A stretch of DNA of 58,644 nucleotides from Propionicimonas sp. (GCF_029975155.1 NZ_JARKPQ010000180.1:1-58644); one strand, 5' to 3'. Positions 7,611 to 16,651 are shown, numbered from the stretch's first letter. Numbers and translations are program-made. Notes: generated by a model not told the origin, from the letters alone.

Positions 7611-7817
7611 ACGGTAAAGAACCGTCCCCTTTTCCGTTCTTTTCCGTTCACCCCACCCGATGTCATCCCGGCGAACGCCGGGATCCCCGCAGCCAGCCCG
7701 GCAAGTCGGCCGCCGGGGATCCCGGGTCAAGCCCGGGATGACAGGTTGAACGAAAAGGGGACCTTTCGTTCAGGGCGCTCAGCTGAACGGAAAGGGGACG
7801 GTTCCTTTCCCGTTCAG
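7607..7817. repeat. Composite element: family D terminal inverted repeats around family A
   Basis: A 33-base left arm (7607-7639) and right arm (7785-7817) are near-complementary copies of the family D core GGGGACGGTTC..CCGTTC. They enclose a family A block (7660-7742) and an internal D fragment (7747-7771). The layout resembles a miniature inverted-repeat element. Both convergent neighbours end inside it: the glycosylase TGA is 7608-7610 and the mrpG stop is 7814-7816. Confidence 0.8.
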
Positions 7818-8170
7818 GTTGAGGTGCCCGGCTCGTCCGGCTGGTCGTCGGCGAGCTCGTCCACGGCGGCGTGCTCGGCGTCCCACTGGCCGCTGCGGTG
7901 GGCGCTGCGGGAGATCAGGTGGCCCGACACCGGCGCGGTCAGCACCTGCATCAGTACGGCGAGCGAGAGCATCGTGAACACCTTCGGGTCCCGCAGGATC
8001 AGCGTGACACCGGTGAGCAGCAGGATCAGCCCGAAGACGGACGGTTTGGTGGCGGCGTGCATCCGGGTGAGCACGTCGGGGAAGCGGACGAGGCCCAAGG
8101 CCGCGGCGAAGCAGAACAGCGCCCCGGCGAGCAGGGCCACCGCTCCGGCGTAGTCGAGGAACTCAGTCAT
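7814..8170 (-). CDS. mrpG: Na+/H+ antiporter subunit G (MrpG/MnhG)
   Basis: This is a 118-residue small membrane protein with three hydrophobic segments and the conserved MrpG stretch LGLVRFPDVLTRMHAATKPSVFG. It is the last gene of the mrp operon; its ATG overlaps the end of mrpF by eight bases. MrpG is a structural subunit of the Mrp cation/proton antiporter in the cytoplasmic membrane. The acidic C-terminal tail (ADDQPDEPGTST) runs into the repeat element, which provides the stop codon. Confidence 0.93.
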   Translation of the reverse strand: MTEFLDYAGAVALLAGALFCFAAALGLVRFPDVLTRMHAATKPSVFGLILLLTGVTLILRDPKVFTMLSLAVLMQVLTAPVSGHLISRSAHRSGQWDAEHAAVDELADDQPDEPGTST

Positions 8171-8477
8171 CGGAGTCCTCCGAGCGCATCGCCTGGCGGC
8201 GGTCGAACAGCCGGCGCACGCCCTCCGACGAGGCGATCAGCCGGGCGACTCCGACAGCCGCGGTGAAGGCGATCAGGGACAGCCCGAGCAGGATCGGCAG
8301 TCCGGTGGAGTTGCCGGCGCTGACCGAGTAGATGCAGACCGTCGCGATCACCACGGCCACCATCACGTCCGAGCTGATGATCCGGTCCATCGCCGTCGGC
8401 CCGGTGACCATCCGCCACAGGGTGAGCAGCGCGGCCGCGGCCAGGACCACCATCGCGATCCCGAGGATGACCGTCAT
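8163..8477 (-). CDS. mrpF: Na+/H+ antiporter subunit F (MrpF/MnhF)
   Basis: This 104-residue subunit has three membrane segments and the MrpF signature RMVTGPTAMDRIISSDVM in the loop after the first helix. It overlaps mrpE by ATGA, implying translational coupling. The C-terminus is charged (RRQAMRSEDSDD). Confidence 0.93.
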   Translation of the reverse strand: MTVILGIAMVVLAAAALLTLWRMVTGPTAMDRIISSDVMVAVVIATVCIYSVSAGNSTGLPILLGLSLIAFTAAVGVARLIASSEGVRRLFDRRQAMRSEDSDD

Positions 8478-9013
8478 GTCTCCACCACCTTGATCTCCTC
8501 GGCGCTGCCGAAGGCTCGGACGAACCTCCGTTCGATCGCCAGCGCGTGCTCCCGCTGGTGCTCGATCGCCGCCTCGCCCGGCAGGTCGAACACGTGCAGG
8601 TACAGCGCGCGCGGATGCCGCACCGTCTCGACGACCAGCGTGCCCGGCACGATCGAGATCAGCTGGGCCACCGCCACCTGATAGAGGTCGTTGTTGCTGC
8701 GCAGGTCCACCCGGATCACGCCAGGACGCAGTCCGGGGCGCCGCCGGAACGCCGCGGCGGCGACCTGGACGGACGCGACTGCGAGATCCCTGAGCTGGAC
8801 GACGGCGAGCACGAGCACCCGCCAGGGGTGTACCCGTCCGTAGTACCGGATCGGCGGCAGCCAGAACACCACGGTGATCAGCCAGCCGAGCACGAGCCCG
8901 AACAGGATGTTCAGCAGGGACGGGTCCCCCCACAGCAGCACCCACACGACGGCCAGCAGGACGACCGCGCGTCCCTGGAACCGGAACCGCAGCCGGCGGC
9001 TCGGACTGATCAC
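8474..9013 (-). CDS. mrpE: Na+/H+ antiporter subunit E (MrpE/MnhE)
   Basis: This is a 179-residue protein with an N-terminal pair of hydrophobic segments (about 13-55) and a soluble C-terminal half. VAVAQLISIVPGTLVVET is the MrpE core motif, and HVFD follows as in homologues. It starts at a GTG that overlaps the mrpD stop (GTGA). MrpE is required for the assembled antiporter in characterised bacteria. Confidence 0.93.
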   Translation of the reverse strand: MISPSRRLRFRFQGRAVVLLAVVWVLLWGDPSLLNILFGLVLGWLITVVFWLPPIRYYGRVHPWRVLVLAVVQLRDLAVASVQVAAAAFRRRPGLRPGVIRVDLRSNNDLYQVAVAQLISIVPGTLVVETVRHPRALYLHVFDLPGEAAIEHQREHALAIERRFVRAFGSAEEIKVVET

Positions 9014-10536
9014 GGCGCCACCCCCGTCAGCACGGCGGCGATGTAGCTGCGGTCGGACAGTGCGTGGGCCGAGCGCAGCACGTAGTCGAACATCGGCCCG
9101 GCGGCGATGGTGAACACCAGCGCGAGTGCCACCAGGCCGAGGGTCGAGCCGACCATCAGCCGCGGCAGCAGTCGTCCGGTCGCCGGTCGGCGGTGGTACT
9201 CCACGCGCGCCCGGCTCAGCTCGGTCGGGACGCCCCAGAAGGCACGGTTCCAGACCTTCGCCATCGCGTACAGCGTGAGCAGCGACGTGAGGACCGCGGC
9301 CGTGACCAGGCTCCAGGCCAGCGGGTCGCCCTGCGCGACACCGGCCTGCAGCAGCACCAGCTTGGCGACGAAGCCCGACAGCGGCGGGATCCCGGCGAGG
9401 TTCATCGCCGGGAAGATGAACAGCGCACCCAGCAGGGGAGAGACCCGGGCGAGCCCGCCCAGCGCGTCCAGGGACGTGGAGCCGCCCACCCGCTGGATCA
9501 GGCCCGCGACGAGGAACAGCGTGGCCTGGATGGTGATGTGGTGCGCGGCGTAGAAGATCGCGCCCGCCAGCCCCACGGGGGTGCCCAGCGAGATGCCGAA
9601 GACCATGTAGCCGATGTGGCTGACCAGGGTGAAGGAGAGCATGCGCTTGATCTCGGCCTGCGCGACGGCGCCCAGGATGCCGATCACCATGGTGGCCACC
9701 CCGGCGATGCCCAGCAGGATCGCCAGCGGCTCGCTGGGGAACAGCAGGGTCTGGGTGCGGATGATGGCGTAGACGCCCACCTTGGTGAGCAGGCCGGCGA
9801 ACACCGCGGTGACCGGCGCGGGCGCGGTCGGGTAGGAGTGCGGCAGCCACGCCGACAGCGGGAAGACCGCGGCCTTGATCGCGAACACCACCAGCAGCAG
9901 CACCTGCAGCACGCCGCGGACGTCGGGGGAGAGCTCCTGCAGCCGGACGGCCAGCTGCGCGAGGTTCACGGTCCCGGTGGCGGCGTAGGTGCTGGCCAGC
10001 GCGATCAGGAACAGTGCGGACGAGAGCAGGTTCACCACCACGTACACGCTGCCGGCGCGGATCCGGTCGCGGGTGCCGCCCATGGTCAGCAGCACGTAGG
10101 ACGCGAACAGCAGCAGCTCGAAGCTGACGAACAGGTTGAACAGGTCGCCGGCGAGGAAGGCGTTCGACACCCCGGCGACGAGCAGCAGGAAGGTGGGGTG
10201 GAAGATCGACACGGGCGTCTCGCGCCGCAGCTCGTCGTAGTCCTGGCCGGTGGAGTAGACCAGCACCGCCAGCGAGACCAGCGCCGCGACCAGCAGCATC
10301 AGCGCGGACAGCCGGTCGGCGACCAGCACGATCCCCAGCGGCCACGGCCAGTCGCCGACCCACAGCACGAGCGGCGCGGTGTCGGTCAGCCAGACCAGCA
10401 GCCCGCCCACCACGCACACGGCCGCGACGGCGGTCACCGAGATCGCACGCTGCAGCGCGGGCCGCCGGCCGGCGATGAACGTCCCGCCCGCTCCGAGCAG
10501 ACACAGCAGGACGGGGACGGCGAGCAGGTTGTTCAT
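9010..10536 (-). CDS. mrpD: Na+/H+ antiporter subunit D (MrpD/MnhD)
   Basis: This 508-residue protein is a polytopic membrane protein homologous to proton-pumping NADH dehydrogenase subunits (NuoM/N type). VSFELLLFASYVLLTMGG carries the conserved helix Glu, and AVFPLSAWLPHSYPTAPAPVTAVFAGLLTKVGVYA is the family's central segment with the key lysine-bearing helix. MrpD is one of the two ion-translocating subunits. Its ATG overlaps the mrpC stop by four bases. Confidence 0.95.
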   Translation of the reverse strand: MNNLLAVPVLLCLLGAGGTFIAGRRPALQRAISVTAVAAVCVVGGLLVWLTDTAPLVLWVGDWPWPLGIVLVADRLSALMLLVAALVSLAVLVYSTGQDYDELRRETPVSIFHPTFLLLVAGVSNAFLAGDLFNLFVSFELLLFASYVLLTMGGTRDRIRAGSVYVVVNLLSSALFLIALASTYAATGTVNLAQLAVRLQELSPDVRGVLQVLLLVVFAIKAAVFPLSAWLPHSYPTAPAPVTAVFAGLLTKVGVYAIIRTQTLLFPSEPLAILLGIAGVATMVIGILGAVAQAEIKRMLSFTLVSHIGYMVFGISLGTPVGLAGAIFYAAHHITIQATLFLVAGLIQRVGGSTSLDALGGLARVSPLLGALFIFPAMNLAGIPPLSGFVAKLVLLQAGVAQGDPLAWSLVTAAVLTSLLTLYAMAKVWNRAFWGVPTELSRARVEYHRRPATGRLLPRLMVGSTLGLVALALVFTIAAGPMFDYVLRSAHALSDRSYIAAVLTGVAP

Positions 10537-10961
10537 TCGCTGACCACGTCCTCTCCGGTGTCGGAGAAGCCCAGTTCCTCGAAGCTGGCCGAGGTCTGGT
10601 CGGCCTTGGCGCGCTCGGCGAGCCGGGCGTCCTCGATGTCGTCCGCCACCTCGTCATCGCCGTTGATCTGGAAGCTGCGGTAGGCCATCGTCATGCCGAA
10701 CGCGGCCACCGCGAGGGTGATCACGATCGCGGTCAGCACCATAGCCTGCGGTAGCGGGTCGCTCATGGACGCGGCCGGGGTGAGCCCGATGATCGGAGCG
10801 CCGCCGGCGGCGCCGGACGCGATCAGGAACAGGATGTTCACCCCGTTGCTGGCGAGCACCACGCCGACCAGGATCCGCGACAGCGACCGCTCGGTGATCA
10901 GGTAGACGCCGCACGCGATCACGATGCCGGCGACGACGGCGAGGGTGAGGTTGGCGGTCAT
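10533..10961 (-). CDS. mrpC: Na+/H+ antiporter subunit C (MrpC/MnhC)
   Basis: This is a 142-residue NuoK-like subunit with three membrane segments: GIVIACGVYLITERSLSRILVGVVLASNGVNILFL, then a Pro-containing loop (MSDPLPQAMVLTAIVI). The acidic C-terminal tail after residue 105 is longer than in typical MrpC and probably cytoplasmic. The start overlaps the mrpA stop (ATGA). Confidence 0.93.
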   Translation of the reverse strand: MTANLTLAVVAGIVIACGVYLITERSLSRILVGVVLASNGVNILFLIASGAAGGAPIIGLTPAASMSDPLPQAMVLTAIVITLAVAAFGMTMAYRSFQINGDDEVADDIEDARLAERAKADQTSASFEELGFSDTGEDVVSE

Positions 10962-13879
10962 CGCACCCACTTCCGTCCGGGAATGGCGTGGGTGGAGTCC
11001 GGCGCGGGGGCGGGCGTCAGCTCGTCCCTGGCCTGGGCGTCGATACCGCTGCCGAGGCTGCGGCCGATGTCGAGCATCATGCCCAGCACGACCAGGTAGA
11101 CGCCGATGTCGAACGCCGTGGACGAGACCAGGTGGATGTCGCCCAGCAGCGTCCAGTCGCCGAGCGGAGTGGCGAGGTGGTCCCAGCCGGGGACGCGGAT
11201 GTGCACGTCGTAGCTCTGGAAGATCACCCCGCCGACGGCCAGCGGGGCGGCGGCGGTGAGCACGGACAGCGCCAGGCCGGAGCCGATCAGCGCACCGGCC
11301 GGCACGGGGAGTGCCTCGTCCAGTTCCTGCCCGCCGCCGGCGAGGTAGCGGACGAGGAGCGCGATTCCGGCCACCAGGCCGCCGGCGAAGCCGCCGCCCG
11401 GCAGATTGTGGCCGGCGATCAGGAGGTAGACCGAGACCATGATCATCACCGGGAACAGCAACCGGGTGACCACCTCGAAGACCAGCGACCGCTCCCGTGG
11501 CGGCAGCGACCGGCTTCCGGCCAGCCAGCCGCGGTTGTCGCCCTTCGGGGACGGCTCCGCCCGCTGCAGCCGCGAGTTGCGTCCGCGCAGGAAGATCAGG
11601 CTCGCCACGCCGGTGGCGGCGATGCCGAGCACCGAGATCTCGCCGATGGTGTCCCAGGCCCTGGTGTCGACCAGGACGACGTTGACGATGTTGTTGCCGT
11701 AGCCGAAGGACTTGGCCACGTCCGGATAGGCGACCGACACCGGCTCCGCGGTACGGGAGCCGAGCATCAGCACCGAGACCAGGGTGACGCCGAGCCCGAT
11801 CGCCGCGGAGATCACGACCCGCCACCACCGACTGGACTGCAGGGGACGTTCGGTGAAGAACTTCGGCAGCTTGCGCAGCACCAGCAGGAACACCAGCAGC
11901 GAGACCGACTCCACCAGCACCTGGGTGAGCGCGAGGTCGGGCGCGCCGTGCAGCAGGAAGAGCAGGGCGGTGCCGTATCCGGTCACGCCGAGCAGCAGGA
12001 TCGCCCGGACGCGGCCGCGCGAGAACGCGACCAGGACGGCCGCGGCCACCACGACCAGGCCGATGACGAGTTGGCTGGGGTGGTCGGCGAGGCGGACGTC
12101 GGGCCAGGTCGTGACCCGGGAGAGGGCGAAGAAAAGGCCGGCGGTGAGCACGACGAGGATCGTGCCGATGTAGCGCCCCAGCGAGCCGCTCTGGGTGCGG
12201 TCGGTGACCTCGACGGCCAGCCGGTCGAGCGCGGCCATGGTGTCGCGGTAGAAGTCGGCGGCGCCGCGGACGGCGGGGAAGGTCTGCTGGACGGCCGCGA
12301 TCCGGTCCCGCTGCCAGAACAGGACCGCACCGGCGAGGATGGCGACCGCCGACAGCAGCAGCGGCAGCCCCGGGTCGGGGATCAGCTTCAGGCCGTGGCC
12401 GGGCTCGCCGGTGGCCAGGGTGTCGGCGTAGCCGGCCAGGGCCGTGGTGAGCGGGCCGCCGAGGAAGCCGCCGACGAGGCTCGCGGCACCGAGCAGCACG
12501 GGGGCGGCGACGAAGCCGACCCCGGGCCGGTGGGGGACGGCTGAGGCCGGGACGCCGGGTCGGGTGCCGAACGCTCCCCACCAGAACCGCAGGGAGTATG
12601 CGACCGTGATCGCCGAGCCGGCGACGACGACGGCGACCAGCGCCCAGGCGGCGAGCGTGCCGACACCCGTCCCGTCCCCGTCGAGGGCGAGGTTGCCGAG
12701 GCCCTCGAGGCCGGCCTCCTTCGCGATGAAGCCGAGTGTCGGGGGGATGCCGGCCATCGATGCCGCGGCGATCGCCGCAACCGTTGCCGTGACCGGGAGC
12801 TTGCTGCGCAGCCCGCTGAGCTCGCTGAGCAGCCGGCTGCCGGCCGAGTGGTCGACGATGCCGACGACGAGGAACAGCGTCGCCTTGAACAGGGCGTGCG
12901 CGACGACCATGGCGAGGCCGCCGAGGGCCGCGGCCTTCGTCCCCGTGCCGAGCAGGAGGATGAGCAGGCCCAACTGGCTGACCGTGCCGTAGGCGAGCAG
13001 CAGCTTCAGGTCGTCCTGGCGCAGGGCGCGCCAGCCGCCGAGGAACAGGGTGGCGGCGCCCAGCGTCCACACCGCGGGCCGCCAGCCGGGGGCCGTAGCG
13101 AGGACGGGCGCGAGCACCGCGACCAGGTAGACGCCGGCCTTCACCATGGCGGCGGCGTGCAGGTAGGCCGAGATCGGCGTCGGGGCGGCCATGGCGCCGG
13201 GCAGCCAGAAGTGGAACGGCACCAGGGCGGACTTGCTGAGCGCGCCGACGAGGATCAGCAGCGCTGCCGCGGTGACCAGTGGCCCGGACGGCTGCGCGGC
13301 CAGGATCGCGGCCAGGCTGAACGTGCCGGTGGCGTGGCCGAGGGCGAGGAAGCCGACCAGCATGGCGAGCCCGCCGGTGGTGGTGACGATCAGCGCGGTG
13401 AGCGCCGCGGACCGATTGGCGCGCCGGGTCGGGTCGTGGCCGATCAGCAGGTAGGAGAAGACCGTGGTCAGCTCCCAGAACACGTAGATGACGACGAGGT
13501 CGTCCGCGGTGACCAGGCCGATCATGGCCGCGCAGAAGGCGGTGAGCAGGCCGACCACGCGGGCCTGCGGCGGGTCGTCGGCGAAGTACCAGCGGCAGTA
13601 GGCCAGGACCAGCGCACCGATGCCGGTGACGATGAGCGCGAGCACCCACTGCACGAGCCCGATCCGGAAACTGAGCGACACCCCGAGCCCCGGGATCCAG
13701 GGCAGTGTCTCGGTGATGGCGGTGCCGCCGAGCACGTCCGGGGCGATGGCGACCAGCCAGCACAGCGACGCCGCCGGTGCGACGGCGGCGACGAGGAAGG
13801 CCCGCTGGCCGAGCGCCCTGGCCAGGAACGGGGCCAGGACGGCAACACCCAGGTGGATGAGGATCAGGCTGCCAACCAT
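10958..13879 (-). CDS. mrpA: Na+/H+ antiporter subunit A fused to subunit B (MrpA-MrpB)
   Basis: This 973-residue protein has an NuoL-like N-terminal part (about 1-500; YVFWELTTVFSYLLIG and FHFWLPGAMAAPTPISAYLHAA are its ion-path motifs), a middle section with the APDLALTQVLVESVSLLVF segment of the MbhD-like region, and a C-terminal MrpB domain (RLLFPVMIMVSVYLLIAGHNLPGGGFAGG). The A-B fusion corresponds to the group 2 type of Mrp systems. The start is the ATG at 13879 with GGAGG just upstream; the open frame extends further but into repeats. It leads the operon mrpA-C-D-E-F-G, every junction of which overlaps. Confidence 0.95.
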   Translation of the reverse strand: MVGSLILIHLGVAVLAPFLARALGQRAFLVAAVAPAASLCWLVAIAPDVLGGTAITETLPWIPGLGVSLSFRIGLVQWVLALIVTGIGALVLAYCRWYFADDPPQARVVGLLTAFCAAMIGLVTADDLVVIYVFWELTTVFSYLLIGHDPTRRANRSAALTALIVTTTGGLAMLVGFLALGHATGTFSLAAILAAQPSGPLVTAAALLILVGALSKSALVPFHFWLPGAMAAPTPISAYLHAAAMVKAGVYLVAVLAPVLATAPGWRPAVWTLGAATLFLGGWRALRQDDLKLLLAYGTVSQLGLLILLLGTGTKAAALGGLAMVVAHALFKATLFLVVGIVDHSAGSRLLSELSGLRSKLPVTATVAAIAAASMAGIPPTLGFIAKEAGLEGLGNLALDGDGTGVGTLAAWALVAVVVAGSAITVAYSLRFWWGAFGTRPGVPASAVPHRPGVGFVAAPVLLGAASLVGGFLGGPLTTALAGYADTLATGEPGHGLKLIPDPGLPLLLSAVAILAGAVLFWQRDRIAAVQQTFPAVRGAADFYRDTMAALDRLAVEVTDRTQSGSLGRYIGTILVVLTAGLFFALSRVTTWPDVRLADHPSQLVIGLVVVAAAVLVAFSRGRVRAILLLGVTGYGTALLFLLHGAPDLALTQVLVESVSLLVFLLVLRKLPKFFTERPLQSSRWWRVVISAAIGLGVTLVSVLMLGSRTAEPVSVAYPDVAKSFGYGNNIVNVVLVDTRAWDTIGEISVLGIAATGVASLIFLRGRNSRLQRAEPSPKGDNRGWLAGSRSLPPRERSLVFEVVTRLLFPVMIMVSVYLLIAGHNLPGGGFAGGLVAGIALLVRYLAGGGQELDEALPVPAGALIGSGLALSVLTAAAPLAVGGVIFQSYDVHIRVPGWDHLATPLGDWTLLGDIHLVSSTAFDIGVYLVVLGMMLDIGRSLGSGIDAQARDELTPAPAPDSTHAIPGRKWVR

Positions 13880-14204
13880 CTCACCTCCGTCCTCTGCCCA
13901 CGCGGCGGTCGGGTGCTCTGCAGGGTGTCGTGCTCCGACCCTACCGGGCGAAGGTGTCGCAAGCCGATCCGGGGACAGGTCCCATTCCCGTTCACTCGAC
14001 CTTCGCCCTCCGTCATCCCGGGCCTGACCCGGGATCTCGTGGGTGGCGTCGCCGGGTGGCTGTCGGGGATCCCGGCGTTCGCCGGGATGACGGTGGGGGA
14101 GAAGGGGGTGACGGTGGCGGCGAAGGGACGACGGTGGCGGCGAAGGGGACGACGGTGGGGGACGGGCGTCCCGGGGGGAGTGGCGGTGGGGTTCAGGGAA
14201 AGGC
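13880..14204. repeat. Upstream of mrpA: family D half and family A block
   Basis: A single family D arm (GGGGACAGGTCCCATTCCCG, about 13974-13995) is followed by a family A pair at 14009-14093 and a low-complexity G-rich run of GACGGTGG(C)GGCGAAGG units to about 14165. The mrp promoter must lie here but I cannot define it. No protein is supported. Confidence 0.6.
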
Positions 14205-14558
14205 GAAGGCCGGACCAAGTATGAGTTGGTCCGGCCTTCAAGGTGTCCGGAGCTGGACGCTCCCCGAACCCGGAAAGCCCGTCGGTCCTGCTCCCCGTCC
14301 CGGGAACTCCTGCGGATCTCTCCGCGGGCGATAGGACCACGATTGCTGTCCGGCCGCTGCTGCGGCGTATCCCTCTCGGGTCTGCCGCGAACTGCGTAGG
14401 ACTGTTCTATCGTCCCCGGCGGTGCCGCGCAAGCGGTTTCGGCAAACCCGTCGGACGGGTTTTCGGACCGCTGTCACGCGTGTCACTTGCGTCCCAGCTG
14501 TTGCGCAGAAGACCGCTCCCGGCACGTGAAAGCCGGACCATCTCATACCTGGTCCGGC
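14205..14558. repeat. Non-coding segment bounded by two inverted palindromes
   Basis: At 14205-14239 a perfect 14-bp stem (GAAGGCCGGACCAA) with loop GTATGAG is found. At 14532-14558 a related 9-bp stem (GCCGGACCA) has a loop that reads GGTATGAGA on the opposite strand. The two are inverted copies of one another, about 290 bases apart. The interior contains more inverted repeats and an intrinsic-terminator-like hairpin. It could be a mobile miniature element or a structured RNA. Confidence 0.6.
14444..14463 (+). terminator. Terminator-like hairpin
   Basis: AAACCCGTC and GACGGGTTT are perfect complements separated by one base, which folds to a tight loop, and are followed by a short T run. It lies inside the palindrome-bounded segment, with no known gene directly upstream. 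Confidence 0.5.
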
Positions 14559-14737
14559 CTGTCCCCATGTCTACCGGCTGCCCACCCCGCGTCCCGGGAG
14601 CGACACGCCCCGGGCCGGAATTTCGGGCGCTGTGAGAGCCTTTTCGAACCCCCTTCCACGGGCCCCGATCCTGAGTAGGGTGTCGAGTACCGCTCCATCG
14701 CCGGGGCGGTTCGAACCACTGAGTGGACGAGGTACTC

Positions 14738-15151
14738 ATGACCGAACAGAGCCAGGGCGACACGCTCGTGAACCCCGTGGACACCACCGTGACTGTCAGC
14801 CGGTCGGTGTCCAAACCTGTCAAGGAAGTCTGGAAGTTGCTGGTGACCCGCGAGGGTGCCGAGGCCCTGCTCGGGGCCGGTGGCGAACTCGGTGACAAGG
14901 GCGACAGCTGGCACGCGGCGGACGGCACCTACGGCGTCGTCAGGTCGTACCACCCGCTGGAGCAGATCCGGTTCAGCTGGCACGCCGCGGAGGAGGCGCC
15001 GAAGACGATCGTCGAGATCGACCTCGCCGCGTCCGGGGACGGCACGACCGTGGAGATCCGCCACGAGCACATCCCCACCTATTTCGACGCCGGTGCCATC
15101 ACCCGCAAGTGGGAGCGGGCGCTGGAGAAGCTGGCTGCCGCGGCCGACTGA
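14738..15151 (+). CDS. SRPBCC/AHSA1-like domain protein
   Basis: This 137-residue protein matches the Bet v1-like SRPBCC superfamily (activator of Hsp90 ATPase homologue type). TVTVSRSVSKPVKEVWKLLV is the first strand and helix, and the C-terminal AGAITRKWERALEKLAAA is the long closing helix. These proteins form a hydrophobic cavity; the ligand is unknown. GAGG at 14729-14732 serves the ATG at 14738 better than the in-frame GTG five codons earlier. Its stop is three bases from the convergent DUF2277 gene. Confidence 0.85.
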   Translation: MTEQSQGDTLVNPVDTTVTVSRSVSKPVKEVWKLLVTREGAEALLGAGGELGDKGDSWHAADGTYGVVRSYHPLEQIRFSWHAAEEAPKTIVEIDLAASGDGTTVEIRHEHIPTYFDAGAITRKWERALEKLAAAAD

Positions 15152-15154
15152 GCC

Positions 15155-15430
15155 TCAGGCACTGACCGGGTAGCGGGACGCGGCGCGCGCCCGCGCCCGG
15201 GCGGCCTCCACCTCGCGGTTCTTCGGCGGCGCGGACGTCACCAGCGCGTCGAGCAGGTGCTGGGTGGCGTGCGCAATGGTGTGCACCGCCTCGTCGAACG
15301 CCTCCTGGTTGACCCGCGACGGACGCGTGGTCCCGGCGACCTTGCGGACGTACTGCAGCGCTGCGGCATGCACCTCCTCCGAGGTGGCGGCCGGCTCGAA
15401 GTTGTGCAGGGTGTGGATGTTGCGGCACAT
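15155..15430 (-). CDS. DUF2277 family protein
   Basis: This 91-residue protein begins MCRNIHTLHNFEPAAT, the diagnostic opening of DUF2277, and contains ATQHLLDALVTSAPPKNREVEAA, the family's conserved C-terminal helix. The function of the family is unknown. The longer open frame upstream is not used: all homologues I recall start at MCRNI. TAGCCT lies eight bases before the ATG, so the transcript is probably leaderless. Confidence 0.92.
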   Translation of the reverse strand: MCRNIHTLHNFEPAATSEEVHAAALQYVRKVAGTTRPSRVNQEAFDEAVHTIAHATQHLLDALVTSAPPKNREVEAARARARAASRYPVSA

Positions 15431-15438
15431 GTCTGCCG

Positions 15439-15444
15439 AGGCTA
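15439..15444 (-). promoter_or_regulatory. Leaderless-type -10 box (TAGCCT) for the DUF2277 gene
   Basis: On the minus strand TAGCCT is followed by eight bases and the ATG. There is no Shine-Dalgarno sequence. Confidence 0.5.
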
Positions 15445-15543
15445 GGCCGTCCGTCCGCCGCACCCAAGTCGTTGTTCTGTCACCCGCTGCCCGGTTCCCC
15501 ACCGTTCGTCGAACTGCCCCCACCGCTCAGCAGCCGCCCCCAA

Positions 15544-15601
15544 CCGCTCATCGAGCTTGTCGAGATGCCCGCCCGGTCTCGACAAGCTCGACCATCGATG
15601 G
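15544..15601. repeat. Family B inverted repeat
   Basis: CATCGAGCTTGTCGAGATG-type and GTCTCGACAAGCTCGACCATCG halves face each other. It lies between the LacI regulator's end and the DUF2277 promoter. Confidence 0.65.
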
Positions 15602-15622
15602 AGGGGCCGGCGGCGGACGCGC

Positions 15623-16651
15623 CTACTCGCCGGGCGGAGGGTTGGTGGAGGAGCGGTGGATGATCGTGCAGGGCTCGTAGATGCGGGACGGCAGGTCGCC
15701 CGCCGTCCGATCGAGGATGTGCTGGGCTGCGATCCGGCCCATCTCGTAGAAGGGGATCCGGACGGTGGTGAGCGCGGGGGAGAGGTCGGCGGCCAGAGGC
15801 TCGTCGTCGTAGCCCACCACCGAGACGTCGTCGGGGATCCGCAGCCCCAGCCGGGCCAGCGCGATGTACGCGCCGGTGGCCATCTGGTCGTTGCCCAGCA
15901 GCAGCGCTGTCGGCGGCTTCTTCCCCCGCATCACCGTCCATGTGAGCTCGTAGCCGCTGTCGATCCGGTAGTTGCCCAGGTGGATCGGGCTCCGGGACGG
16001 ATCCAGTCCGGCGGCCTCCAGCCCCTCGCGGAACCCCTGGATCCGCATCTTGGTCGCCCACGCGCCCTCGCGTCCGGCGATGAACCCGATCCGGCGGTGG
16101 CCGAGGGAGAGGACGTGCTCGACGGCAGCCCGTCCACCGGCGATCTCGTCGGGCAGGATGGCCGGCAGCCGGCCGTCCGCGGTGAAGGCGTTGACGAGCA
16201 GGGTCGGGGTGGACGGCGGGACGGACGGGAAGTCGACCTGGCGGGTGCCCATCGCGGCGAAGAGCAGCCCGTCCACCCTCCGGTCGAGCAGGTCCTCCAC
16301 GGCGGCGCGCAGCCGGCTGGGATTGCGGGTGGTGTTCACCATCAACAGCAGGGACCGCCGCTCCCAGGCGAGGTCGTGGATGCCGGCGATCATCGGCCCC
16401 GAGAAGGGCTCGATGGCGATCTCGTCGGTCAGGAAGCCGATCGTGCTCGTCGTGCCGAGGCGGAGCCCCTGCGCCGCGCGGTTGGGCCGGTAGTCGAGGC
16501 TCTGCACCGCGGCGAGGACGCGCTCGCGCGTGGCGTTGCTGATCTTGGTGTCGCGTCCGTTCAGCACCAGCGAGACCGTGGTCGGGGAGACACCGGCAGC
16601 CCTCCCGACATCGGCCATCGTGGGCCTGGTCGCGTCAGCCTCGTCGCTCAT
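15623..16651 (-). CDS. LacI family transcriptional regulator
   Basis: This 342-residue protein has the LacI helix-turn-helix at the N-terminus (TMADVGRAAGVSPTTVSLVL, hinge RPNRAAQGLR) and a periplasmic-binding-like sensor domain with the usual IGFLTDEI and RIGFIAGREGAW strands. It should bind a palindromic operator and respond to a sugar-type ligand. I used the ATG at 16651; a GTG three codons upstream (16660) is possible. No sugar genes are adjacent, so its target is not evident; the GH31 gene at 28.6-31.0 kb is a distant candidate only. Confidence 0.92.
   Translation of the reverse strand: MSDEADATRPTMADVGRAAGVSPTTVSLVLNGRDTKISNATRERVLAAVQSLDYRPNRAAQGLRLGTTSTIGFLTDEIAIEPFSGPMIAGIHDLAWERRSLLLMVNTTRNPSRLRAAVEDLLDRRVDGLLFAAMGTRQVDFPSVPPSTPTLLVNAFTADGRLPAILPDEIAGGRAAVEHVLSLGHRRIGFIAGREGAWATKMRIQGFREGLEAAGLDPSRSPIHLGNYRIDSGYELTWTVMRGKKPPTALLLGNDQMATGAYIALARLGLRIPDDVSVVGYDDEPLAADLSPALTTVRIPFYEMGRIAAQHILDRTAGDLPSRIYEPCTIIHRSSTNPPPGE

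Noticed and set aside
7607..7817. CRISPR array
   Set aside because: The repeats are palindromic and nested, with no regular spacer length and no cas genes; the 18-bp tandem units at 42558 have no spacers at all.
14238..14635. Overlapping frames on both strands in the palindrome-bounded segment, some sharing a KAGP.HTWSGL-like peptide
   Set aside because: The shared peptide simply reflects the two inverted palindromes being translated; no start signals or domain features support a gene.
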